From Actinomycetota bacterium (GTDB lineage Bacteria > Actinomycetota > Actinomycetes > Actinomycetales > Angustibacteraceae): DNA of 9,264 bases. The stretch is from positions 1 through 9,264 of the forward strand of contig JACMOY010000067.1 in assembly GCA_014377795.1 (NCBI GenBank), written 5' to 3'. Made by a program: the position numbers and the translations under genes. Shown here one piece after another: positions 1 through 5,693 of the stretch. Every line of letters starts with the position of its first letter. Positions within the stretch are counted from its first letter, which is position 1. The notes below the pieces were generated by a model. That model did not search any database. It was not told the DNA's origin and saw only the letters and a program-made list of their open reading frames with translations.

Positions 1-38
1 CGATCGCGGACGTCCATGGGCGCGAGCCTAGGGCTGGG

Positions 39-1451
39 TCAGCGCCCGCTGCGACGGCGTCCGCCGGACGACGCCGGCTTGGGCTGGTGGTAGCCGCCTG
101 TGGTGCCCGAGGACGAGCCGGCCGAGGACGTCGAGCGCGCGGGGCCGCCTCCGCCGGAGCGTCGCCGACCACCGGACGCGCCTGCCGCGCCACCGCGACC
201 GGCGCCGGACGAGCGCGGCGCGGAGGACCGCGGCGCGACGACCGGCTCGGGGGCCGGCGTGACGTAGTCGGCGGCCGGGCCGGCCAGCTGCTTCAGCAGC
301 GCGTCGCCGGGCACGACCGCCGCCTGCTGCGGCTTGATGCCCGCCTGGCGGGTCAGCGTGCGGACGTCGCCGTGCTGGTCGGGGGTCATCAGTGTGACGA
401 CGACGCCGTCCGCCCCGGCGCGCGCAGTGCGGCCCGAGCGGTGGGTGTAGGCCTTGTGCTCGGCCGGCGGGTCGACGTGGACGACCAGGTTGATGTCGTC
501 GACGTGGATGCCGCGGGCGGCGATGTCGGTCGCGACGAGCACCCGCACGCTGCCGTCGGTGAACGCCGCGAGGTTCCGCTCGCGGGCGTTCTGCGACAGG
601 TTGCCGTGCAGGTCGACGGCCGGGATGCCCGCGGCGGTGAGCTGGCGGGCGAGCTTCTTGGCGGTGTGCTTGGTGCGCATGAACAGCAGGCTGCGGCCCT
701 GGCCGCCGGCCAGCTCGCGGATCACGGTCGGCTTGTCGTCCTTGCCGACGGCGAGCACGTGGTGGGTCATGGTCGAGGTCTCTGTCGCAACGGGTGCGAC
801 CGAGTGGGTCACCGGCGAGCGCATGTAGCGCTTGCCGATCACGCCGACGCCGTTGTCGAGCGTGGCGGAGAACAGCAGCCGCTGGGTGCCGGCCGGGGTG
901 CGGTCGAGCAGCCGCTTGACGCCGGGCAGGAACCCCAGGTCGGCCATGTGGTCGGCCTCGTCCAGGACGGTGACCTCGACGGCGTCCAGGTGCACGTGGC
1001 CCTGGCCGATCAGGTCCTCCAGCCGGCCCGGGCAGGCGATCAGCACGTCGATGCCACCGCGCAGCGCGCTCACCTGGGGGTTCTGACCGACGCCGCCGAA
1101 GACGGTGGTGACGGTCAGACCGGCGGCGGTCGCCAGCGGGGTCATCGTCTCGGCGACCTGGGTGGCCAGCTCGCGGGTCGGTAGCAGCACCAGTGCGCGC
1201 GGCCGGTTCGGACGGCGGGTCTTCTTGCTGTCGGTCAGGCGGGCGATGGTGGGCACGGCGAACGCGACGGTCTTGCCGCTGCCGGTGCGCCCGCGTCCGA
1301 GGACGTCGCGCCCGGCCAGGGAGTCGGGCAGCGTGGCCGCCTGGATCGGGAACGGTGAGGTGATGCCGCGACCGGCCAGGACGGCGACCAGGGCGTCAGG
1401 GACACCCAGCGCAGCGAAGGTGGGCACAGCAACAGAAGTGGTGTCGGACAA
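39..1451 (-). CDS. DEAD-box ATP-dependent RNA helicase
   Basis: ATP-dependent RNA-unwinding enzyme of superfamily 2, probably acting in the cytoplasm on ribosome assembly, mRNA turnover or cold adaptation (role inferred from family). With the TTG start at 1451 it has 470 residues. Motifs in order: Q motif FPIQ (34-37), Walker A GRTGSGKT (54-61), PTRELA (91-96), PGRLEDL (141-147), DEAD (164-167), SAT (195-197), ATDIAARG (307-314) and HRSGRTARAG (337-346). All catalytic motifs are intact. The last ~70 residues are a low-complexity Gly/Ser/Arg tail with GGRRRSG repeats, typical of RNA-binding tails in this family. An in-frame TTG at 1499 would add 16 residues, but the TTG at 1451 has GAGAGG nine bases upstream and the helicase-like sequence begins right after it. 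It is divergent from the aldo/keto reductase gene. RhlE and CsdA/DeaD-like subfamilies cannot be separated by eye. Confidence 0.95.
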   Translation of the reverse strand: MSDTTSVAVPTFAALGVPDALVAVLAGRGITSPFPIQAATLPDSLAGRDVLGRGRTGSGKTVAFAVPTIARLTDSKKTRRPNRPRALVLLPTRELATQVAETMTPLATAAGLTVTTVFGGVGQNPQVSALRGGIDVLIACPGRLEDLIGQGHVHLDAVEVTVLDEADHMADLGFLPGVKRLLDRTPAGTQRLLFSATLDNGVGVIGKRYMRSPVTHSVAPVATETSTMTHHVLAVGKDDKPTVIRELAGGQGRSLLFMRTKHTAKKLARQLTAAGIPAVDLHGNLSQNARERNLAAFTDGSVRVLVATDIAARGIHVDDINLVVHVDPPAEHKAYTHRSGRTARAGADGVVVTLMTPDQHGDVRTLTRQAGIKPQQAAVVPGDALLKQLAGPAADYVTPAPEPVVAPRSSAPRSSGAGRGGAAGASGGRRRSGGGGPARSTSSAGSSSGTTGGYHQPKPASSGGRRRSGR

Positions 1452-1460
1452 GGGGAACTG

Positions 1461-1466
1461 CCTCTC
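1461..1466 (-). promoter_or_regulatory. Ribosome binding site deciding the helicase start
   Basis: GAGAGG on the minus strand lies nine bases before the TTG at 1451. The alternative TTG at 1499 has no comparable purine-rich stretch. This supports the shorter 470-residue protein and a non-ATG start. Confidence 0.6.
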
Positions 1467-1625
1467 GATGAGAACGTGGTGGCCGCTGATGCGTCGCAAC
1501 CCGCGTGCTCTTCGCGGCAGACTTTAGGTGCCTCTCGGCGCCTCGCACTCGACCGCGGACCCGTGCAGGTGCACATGATCCGCCGACGCCATTGTGCCCC
1601 ACGGTCGGTCCGGACGCCGAATCGC

Positions 1626-1643
1626 CCCTCGGGCGCCCGAGGG
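1626..1643. repeat. 18-bp perfect palindrome, candidate operator
   Basis: CCCTCGGGCGCCCGAGGG reads identically on both strands. It lies in the 235-base gap between the divergent helicase and aldo/keto reductase genes, about 44 bases before the reductase start. Position and perfect symmetry suit a site for a dimeric regulator, or a leader hairpin. In such GC-rich DNA, chance occurrence is possible. No regulator is assigned. Confidence 0.4.
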
Positions 1644-1650
1644 TGCAAGG

Positions 1651-1664
1651 TGGGGGCGCCCCCA
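1651..1664. repeat. 14-bp perfect palindrome, candidate second operator
   Basis: TGGGGGCGCCCCCA is a second perfect palindrome, centred 23 bases from the 18-bp palindrome and ending just before the ribosome binding site of the aldo/keto reductase. The core GGGCGCCC is shared by both palindromes, which hints at two sites for one protein. The function is inference only. Confidence 0.35.
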
Positions 1665-1686
1665 GAACCGATGAGAGGACCCACCC

Positions 1687-2718
1687 GTGGAGTACCGCAC
1701 CCTTGGCCGCAGCGGCTGCGTCGTGTCGACGCTGGCCCTCGGCACGATGACCTTCGGCGCCGAGACCGACGAGGCCGGTGCCCGGGCCCAGCTCGACCGG
1801 TTCACCGAGGTGGGCGGCACGCTCGTCGACTCCGCAGACGTCTACTCCGGCGGGCAGTCCGAGCAGATCATCGGCCGCTGGCTGGCCACCTGCCCGGCCG
1901 ACGTCCGCGACCGCGTGGTGCTGGCCACCAAGGGCCGGTTCCCCATGGGCGAGGGCCCCAACGACGTGGGCATCTCGCGCCGGCACCTCGCCCGCGCCCT
2001 GGATGCCTCGCTGACCCGGCCCGGCGTCGAGCCCATCGACCTCTACCAGGTGCACGCGTTCGACCCCCTGACGCCGCTGGACGAGACGTTGAGGTTCCTC
2101 GACGACGCCGTCCGGGCGGGCAAGATCTCGTACGTCGGGCTCTCGAACTTCACCGGCTGGCAGCTGGTCAAGGCCGTCGCCGTGGCGCAGTCGCAGCACC
2201 TGAGCGTGCCGGTGACCCTGCAGCCGCAGTACAACCTGCTGGTGCGCGAGATCGAGTGGGAGGTCGTGCCCGCGGCGCAGAGCGAGGGCCTGGGCCTGCT
2301 GCCGTGGTCGCCGCTCGGTGGCGGCTGGCTGACCGGCAAGTACCGCCGCGACCAGCAGCCGACCGGCGCCACCCGCCTCGGCGAGGACCCTGAGCGCGGT
2401 GTCGAGGCGTACGCCGGACGGTCCGCGCAGCAGCGCACCTGGGACGTCGTCGACGCGCTGCAGGTCATCGCGCAGCAGCGCGGCGTGAGCATGGCCCAGG
2501 TGGCGCTGTCGTGGCTGACCGACCGGCCCGCGGTGACCTCGACCATCCTCGGGGCCCGCACCCTCGAGCAGCTCGACGACAACCTCGCCAGCGCCGGCCT
2601 GCACCTGTCGGTCGAGCAGACCGCGGCCCTGGACGCCGCGAGCGACCCGGCCGCCGCCGACTACCCGTACGGCGGCCCCGGCCAGGACCAGCGCAGCCGC
2701 AGCCTCGACGGGCGCTGA
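1687..2718 (+). CDS. Aldo/keto reductase, NADPH-dependent (predicted)
   Basis: Predicted cytoplasmic oxidoreductase that reduces aldehydes or ketones to alcohols with NADPH; 343 residues, normal for the larger AKR proteins. The GTG start at 1687 has GAGAGGA at 1673-1679 and the protein opens with the typical MEYRTLGRSG. The AKR catalytic tetrad is visible: Asp48 and Tyr53 in DSADVY, Lys82 in LATKGRF, and His123 in YQVHAFD. The strand LSNFTGWQL and the C-terminal phosphate-binding segment ILGARTLEQLDDNL (about 285-300) are also present. The gene stands alone on the plus strand, divergent from the helicase, with two palindromes upstream that may control it. The physiological substrate cannot be told from the sequence; nothing ties it to the pca pathway. 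Confidence 0.93.
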   Translation: MEYRTLGRSGCVVSTLALGTMTFGAETDEAGARAQLDRFTEVGGTLVDSADVYSGGQSEQIIGRWLATCPADVRDRVVLATKGRFPMGEGPNDVGISRRHLARALDASLTRPGVEPIDLYQVHAFDPLTPLDETLRFLDDAVRAGKISYVGLSNFTGWQLVKAVAVAQSQHLSVPVTLQPQYNLLVREIEWEVVPAAQSEGLGLLPWSPLGGGWLTGKYRRDQQPTGATRLGEDPERGVEAYAGRSAQQRTWDVVDALQVIAQQRGVSMAQVALSWLTDRPAVTSTILGARTLEQLDDNLASAGLHLSVEQTAALDAASDPAAADYPYGGPGQDQRSRSLDGR

Positions 2719-2745
2719 CGCACCGGGTGCCGAGCGGCGTCCGGC

Positions 2746-2966
2746 CTACAACGTCGCGATGTTCGCGTAGCCGGACTGCTTGAGGAAGCTGGCGTACTCG
2801 CGAGGGCACGTCTGCCGGGCCAGGGCATCGGCGTTGGCGACGTATTCGCTGGTGGCGGCCGGGCCTGCACCGTGCGGATGACAACACAGATGAACCCACC
2901 GGTGACCTTCGAGGCGCCCGGCGCCGGACCGGGGCTGGCGTCGGTGATCACGCCGTTCGAAGCGCG
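2746..2966 (-). pseudogene. Frameshifted remnant of an unrecognised gene
   Basis: On the minus strand two adjacent frames each look coding by their GC-rich third codon positions. The upstream frame reads VITDASPGPAPG, then KVTGGFICVVI, from about 2951 to 2870. The downstream frame reads EYVANADALARQTCPREY, then ASFLKQSGYANIATL, ending at the TAG at 2746-2748. Joining them needs one extra base near 2855-2875, so a single-base deletion or a sequence error is the simplest account. The upstream frame is closed by a TGA at 2967-2969, so the 5' part of the gene is missing. I do not recognise the family. It could instead be two unrelated stretches open by chance, but the clean second frame argues for a decayed protein C terminus. 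Confidence 0.35.
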
Positions 2967-2976
2967 TCAGCGAGGT

Positions 2977-3007
2977 CCGGGGCCGGGCGGTAGGTGTGCG
3001 GCCCCGG
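2977..3007 (-). terminator. Stem-loop after the sigL-rslA operon
   Basis: CCGGGGCCG at 2977-2985 pairs with CGGCCCCGG at 2999-3007, a perfect 9-bp stem around a 13-base loop. It begins about 11 bases past the stop codon of the anti-sigma gene on the minus strand. Position and stability suit a terminator for that operon. No T-run follows, so it would be the U-tract-free kind often proposed for actinobacteria, or only a 3' stabilising hairpin. Confidence 0.5.
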
Positions 3008-3017
3008 CTCGAGGTGC

Positions 3018-3674
3018 TCAGGTCGTGCCGGGGTGGTCGATGCGCAACAGCGCCGTGCCGTCGGGCGCCTGCACCTCGACGGCCACGATCTGGTCGGGTC
3101 GAAGGGAGGTGTCTGCCGTCAGCGACACCTGCGACCCCGGGTCGGCCGCCCAGGTGCCGACGCTCTCCCGGTGCCCGTCCCGGCCGAGGACGACGAGGGC
3201 GTAGCTGCGGCGCACGCCGTCCGACGCGGTGTAGCTGCAGCGCAGACCGATCCGGGTCCCCGACGCGATGCTGGTCACGCCGACGCTGGCCGTCAGGGGC
3301 AGCGCCAGCAGCGGACGCATCGCCAGGGGGGTCGGCGGGGCGCTGCGGCGCACCCCGCCGATGACGCCGAACAGCAGCGCGCAGGCCGCGACGGCCAGCA
3401 AGGTGATCGCCACCCAGCGCCGACGCCGATCGCGCCGCTCGACGGAGGCCAGCAGGGCAGGCAGCAGCGAGGCCGGCAGGGCCGGCACCTCGTCGTGCTC
3501 GAGCTGCCCGGGGTCCACCCGCGAGAGCAGACCGGGCAGACCGGCCAGGTCGTCGACGCAGGAGCGGCAGGGGAGGCAGGCCTCCAGGTGCTGGACGAAC
3601 GCCGACCGCTCGGCCGGTGACAGCGCACCCAGGACGTACGGGCCGGCAGAGGTCTCGAACGGGTCGGTGCTCAC
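3018..3674 (-). CDS. rslA: Zinc-finger anti-sigma factor, RslA-like
   Basis: Membrane-anchored anti-sigma factor predicted to bind and silence the SigL-like sigma factor encoded just upstream. 218 residues. The cytoplasmic N-terminal domain carries YVLGALSPAER and the zinc motif HX3CX2C at His29, Cys33 and Cys36, with a further Cys39. An Arg-rich stretch (80-86) precedes one transmembrane helix at about 87-108. The remaining ~110 residues would be extracytoplasmic and contain LVVLGRDG. The layout and several stretches match my memory of Mycobacterium tuberculosis RslA, where loss of zinc under oxidation releases SigL. The GTG start at 3674 overlaps the sigma factor's TGA by four bases (GTGA), implying translational coupling and roughly equal expression. 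The redox trigger is inferred from the family. Confidence 0.88.
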   Translation of the reverse strand: MSTDPFETSAGPYVLGALSPAERSAFVQHLEACLPCRSCVDDLAGLPGLLSRVDPGQLEHDEVPALPASLLPALLASVERRDRRRRWVAITLLAVAACALLFGVIGGVRRSAPPTPLAMRPLLALPLTASVGVTSIASGTRIGLRCSYTASDGVRRSYALVVLGRDGHRESVGTWAADPGSQVSLTADTSLRPDQIVAVEVQAPDGTALLRIDHPGTT

Positions 3675-4177
3675 TGCTCCACCCCCATCTCCTGCAGCGC
3701 CAGGCGAAGCCGCAGCAGGGCGTAATGGGTCCGCGACTTCACGGTACCCGGGGGCACCCCGAGTACCGCGGAGGCCTCCGCCACCGAACACCCCCGGTAG
3801 TAGCACTGCACCAGGACGTCGCGGTGGTTGCTGGACAAGGAGCGCAGCGCCTCGGCGACCACCCAGGTCTGCAGGGCGCGGTCGTGCTCGTCGCGACCGA
3901 CCTGCTCGGGCACGACGTCGGTGAGCGTCTCGCGGCGGGCCCGGGCGCTGCGCCAGTCGTCGATCACCAGGCGGCGGGCGACGGTGAACAACCAACCGCG
4001 CACCGGGCCGCGGGCCGGGTCGAGCACCTCGGGGTGGCGCCAGGCGCGCAGCAACGTCTCCTGCACGACGTCCTGCGCGATCGCGCGGTCGCCGGTGAGC
4101 GACACGACGTACGCCCACAGCGGGCCCGCGTGCTCGTCGTGCAGCGCCCGCATGAGCTGGCTGTCGGTGCGTGGCAT
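3671..4177 (-). CDS. sigL: ECF RNA polymerase sigma factor, SigL-like
   Basis: Alternative sigma factor that directs RNA polymerase to a small set of promoters. 168 residues from the ATG at 4177, which has AGGAGGG directly upstream. Region 2 spans about 12-80 (MRALHDEHAG, AQDVVQETLLRAWRHPE, GWLFTVARRLVIDDWRSAR). Region 4 spans about 105-160, with the helix-turn-helix SVAEASAVLGVPPGTVKSR. There is no C-terminal extension, so it is a basic ECF factor. It resembles M. tuberculosis SigL along its length, including LMRAL-DEHA near the start, LLRAW-HPEV, YYRG, and the LQE-GV ending (comparison from memory). It is first in an operon with its anti-sigma factor and divergent from a Rieske protein gene. 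A TGAACC/CGTGAC promoter just upstream matches the SigL type and suggests autoregulation. A GTG at 4249 would extend it by 24 residues but would place the promoter inside the gene. Confidence 0.92.
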   Translation of the reverse strand: MPRTDSQLMRALHDEHAGPLWAYVVSLTGDRAIAQDVVQETLLRAWRHPEVLDPARGPVRGWLFTVARRLVIDDWRSARARRETLTDVVPEQVGRDEHDRALQTWVVAEALRSLSSNHRDVLVQCYYRGCSVAEASAVLGVPPGTVKSRTHYALLRLRLALQEMGVEQ

Positions 4178-4180
4178 GGG

Positions 4181-4187
4181 CCCTCCT
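4181..4187 (-). promoter_or_regulatory. Strong ribosome binding site of the sigma factor gene
   Basis: AGGAGGG on the minus strand, three bases before the ATG at 4177. It fixes that ATG as the start. If the promoter at 4194-4221 is right, transcription would begin within a few bases of this site, giving a leader of only about ten bases. Confidence 0.65.
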
Positions 4188-4193
4188 GACCTG

Positions 4194-4221
4194 GTCACGA
4201 GCGTCGGCCCGGATCGGTTCA
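4194..4221 (-). promoter_or_regulatory. SigL-type promoter of sigL-rslA (autoregulatory)
   Basis: On the minus strand TGAACC (4216-4221) is followed after exactly 16 bases by CGTGAC (4194-4199), ending 16 bases before the sigma factor ATG. As I recall it, the M. tuberculosis SigL consensus is TGAACC, 16-17 bases, then CGTG with a variable end. The sigma factor encoded here is SigL-like, so self-activation is the likely reading. Confidence 0.75.
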
Positions 4222-4247
4222 CCCCCACTGTGGCGCGGGGGTGAACC
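4216..4247. repeat. 11-bp inverted repeat formed by two divergent -35 regions
   Basis: GGTTCACCCCC at 4216-4226 and GGGGGTGAACC at 4237-4247 are perfect inverted copies separated by 10 bases. Each arm holds a TGAACC -35 element pointing outward. The symmetry extends five G/C bases upstream of each -35 element, more than the promoters alone need, so a dimeric regulator site or conserved upstream contact is possible. Confidence 0.8.
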
Positions 4248-4269
4248 ACGCGGCCACCCCCTGCGTGTC
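4242..4269 (+). promoter_or_regulatory. SigL-type promoter of the Rieske protein gene
   Basis: TGAACC at 4242-4247 is followed after exactly 16 bases by CGTGTC at 4264-4269. Spacing and -35 element are identical to the promoter firing the other way into the sigma factor gene. Predicted transcription start is near 4276, leaving a leader of about 28 bases before the ATG at 4304. Confidence 0.75.
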
Positions 4270-4303
4270 CTGGTCACCAGACCCCTCACGACGGGACGAG
4301 ACC

Positions 4304-4816
4304 ATGACCAGCTCACGGACCACCGACGACGACGCCACCGCTTCGACCGACGACGCCCTGCTCGGCCGCCGCAGCGTGCTGTCCGGCGGTGCCCTCGCCG
4401 TCGGCGGCGCCGCGCTGCTCGCGGGGTGCGGCGGGACCAGCGCAACGGCCACGGGTGCGACGGGCTCCTCGGCGGCGACGACCCCGGCGGCGCCGACCAG
4501 TGCCGCGTCCACCGAGGACGCCGGCCCCTTGGCTCAGCTCGCCGACATCCCGGTGGGGTCCGCCATCGCGGCGACCCTGGGCGGCAAGGCGGTCGTGGTG
4601 GCCCAGCCGACCGCCGGCACCGCGGTCGCCTTCAGCGCGATCTGCACCCACAAGGGGTGCACCGTCGCCCCGGCCGGCGCCAAGCTCAACTGCCCCTGCC
4701 ACGGCTCGGTCTTCGACGCGATGACCGGCAAGGTGCTGTCGGGCCCGGCCTCGCGCGCACTCACCTCGGTGCCGGTCACCGTCAAGGACGGCGCGGTGGT
4801 GGCAGGCAGTGCCTGA
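4304..4816 (+). CDS. Tat-exported Rieske [2Fe-2S] lipoprotein
   Basis: Small extracytoplasmic Rieske iron-sulfur protein, a probable one-electron carrier at the outer face of the membrane. 170 residues from the ATG at 4304. The N terminus has a twin-arginine signal GRRSVLSGG (21-29), a hydrophobic stretch, and the lipobox LLAGC with Cys42 as lipid site. A flexible Ala/Thr/Ser linker follows (43-75), then a Rieske domain (about 76-170). Cluster ligands are Cys114 and His116 in CTHKGC, and Cys130 and His133 in CPCHGS; Cys119 and Cys132 can form the usual disulfide. The domain is too small for a ring-hydroxylating oxygenase, and there is no bc1 context, so it belongs to the minimal Rieske lipoproteins. 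It lies divergent from sigL-rslA under a matching promoter. A GTG at 4241 also opens the frame but lies in the promoter. Electron partner unknown. Confidence 0.9.
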   Translation: MTSSRTTDDDATASTDDALLGRRSVLSGGALAVGGAALLAGCGGTSATATGATGSSAATTPAAPTSAASTEDAGPLAQLADIPVGSAIAATLGGKAVVVAQPTAGTAVAFSAICTHKGCTVAPAGAKLNCPCHGSVFDAMTGKVLSGPASRALTSVPVTVKDGAVVAGSA

Positions 4817-5056
4817 TGCCCCTGACGATCCTGGGGTTGCCGGCCCACGCGCTGATCCTGCACGCCACGGTGGTGCTTCTGCCGGCGTCCTCAGCCTCGT
4901 GCTGGCGCCCCTGACCACCAGCTCGGGCAACCGGCTGCGGGCCCGGCTGCCCGTCAACCCCGGGATCGACGCGCCAACGCCGCGGGGGCCCCGCTTGCCT
5001 GGGCGGTCGCGCTGGCGCTGGCGCCGCGGTCCGGTGGGTCTTACCTGGGTACGGGC
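4816..5056 (+). pseudogene. Decayed DUF2231-like membrane protein gene
   Basis: The ATG at 4816 overlaps the Rieske stop codon (TGATG), as in a coupled operon gene. The first frame reads MPLTILGLPAHALILHATVV, then LLP, the typical start of DUF2231-type membrane proteins, but it hits a TGA at 4912-4914 after 32 residues. The similarity continues in a second frame from about 4882 (AGVLSLVLAPLTTSSGNRL), in a third near 4994 (LAWAVALALA), and returns to the second near 5030 (GLTWVRAHS). At least three frame changes within about 240 bases, and a length well under the usual 150 or so residues, indicate a broken gene, unless the sequence here is poor. DUF2231 domains often occur with Rieske domains in actinobacteria (from memory), so it was probably the membrane partner of the preceding lipoprotein. 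Confidence 0.55.
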
Positions 5057-5692
5057 TCACTCACGGGTCTGCACCGGTGCGTCGGTGGCGGCTCGCAGCT
5101 GCTCGAGACTGACGTCGGGCGCCAGCTCGACCAGGTCGAAGTGGTCACCGGCCACGTCCAGGACGGCGAGGTCGGTGATCACCCGGTCGACCACCCCCTG
5201 GCCGGTCAGCGGCAGGGTGCAGGCGCGCAGCAGCTTGGGTGCGCCGTCCCGCGCGGTGTGCTCCATCAGCACGATGACCCGGCGGGCGCCGTGCACGAGG
5301 TCCATCGCCCCACCCATGCCCTTGACCATCTTGCCGGGGATCATCCAGTTGGCGATGTCGCCGCCGGTCGAGACCTGCATGGCCCCGAGCACCGCGGCGT
5401 CGATGTGGCCGCCGCGGATCATCCCGAAGCTGGTGGCCGAGTCGAAGAAGCTGGCCCCGGGCACCGTGGTGACGGTCTCCTTGCCGGCGTTGATCAGGTC
5501 GGGGTCGACGTCCTCGTCGGCGGGATAGGGCCCGACGCCGAGGATCCCGTTCTCGGACTGCATGACCACGTGGACGCCGTCGGGCAGGAACCCGGGGATC
5601 AGCGTCGGCAGGCCGATCCCGAGGTTGACGTACGAGCCGTCGACGAGCTCGCGGGCGGCGCGAGCGGCCATCTGGTCGCGGGTCAGTGGCAC
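5057..5692 (-). CDS. pcaJ: 3-oxoadipate CoA-transferase, subunit B
   Basis: Beta subunit of the enzyme that moves CoA from succinyl-CoA to 3-oxoadipate, making 3-oxoadipyl-CoA in the beta-ketoadipate pathway; works with PcaI. 211 residues, the usual length. The family I CoA-transferase signature [12 protein letters not shown] is present, with catalytic Glu47, as are GIGLPTLIP (25-33), [16 protein letters not shown] (81-96), and [17 protein letters not shown] (120-136). The GTG start at 5692 follows the pcaI stop by one base and has an ideal AAGGAGG at 5699-5705. It is the last gene of the pca operon seen here and converges on the decayed DUF2231-like gene with no clear terminator between. Acetoacetate-type CoA-transferases are similar, but the operon favours PcaJ. 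Confidence 0.95.
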   Translation of the reverse strand: MPLTRDQMAARAARELVDGSYVNLGIGLPTLIPGFLPDGVHVVMQSENGILGVGPYPADEDVDPDLINAGKETVTTVPGASFFDSATSFGMIRGGHIDAAVLGAMQVSTGGDIANWMIPGKMVKGMGGAMDLVHGARRVIVLMEHTARDGAPKLLRACTLPLTGQGVVDRVITDLAVLDVAGDHFDLVELAPDVSLEQLRAATDAPVQTRE

Positions 5693-5693
5693 G

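Noticed and set aside
87..1184. Long open frame on the plus strand opposite the helicase
   Set aside because: It encodes a low-complexity Arg/Gly/Ala/Val-rich sequence with no known motif. The helicase on the other strand has every family motif. Long antisense frames are normal in DNA this GC-rich.
2717..2741. GACGC and GCGTC as a terminator hairpin after the aldo/keto reductase
   Set aside because: A 5-bp stem with a 15-base loop and no T-run is too weak to claim.
4216..4247. Inverted repeat read as a transposon end or a terminator
   Set aside because: There is no transposase or target duplication nearby, no T-run, and the arms are explained by two divergent -35 elements.
4178..4249. 24-residue N-terminal extension of the sigma factor from the GTG at 4249
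   Set aside because: It lacks a ribosome binding site, would contain the promoter, and adds nothing resembling region 2. The ATG at 4177 has AGGAGGG upstream.
4241..4303. N-terminal extension of the Rieske protein from the GTG at 4241
   Set aside because: It overlaps the -35 and -10 boxes and would move the twin-arginine signal further from the N terminus. The ATG at 4304 gives a normal Tat signal peptide.
4982..4994. GCGGGGGCCCCGC as a terminator between the DUF2231-like remnant and pcaJ
   Set aside because: The arms are only 6 bp around a single base, leaving a short stem once a loop forms, with no T-run. GC-rich runs of this size are common here.
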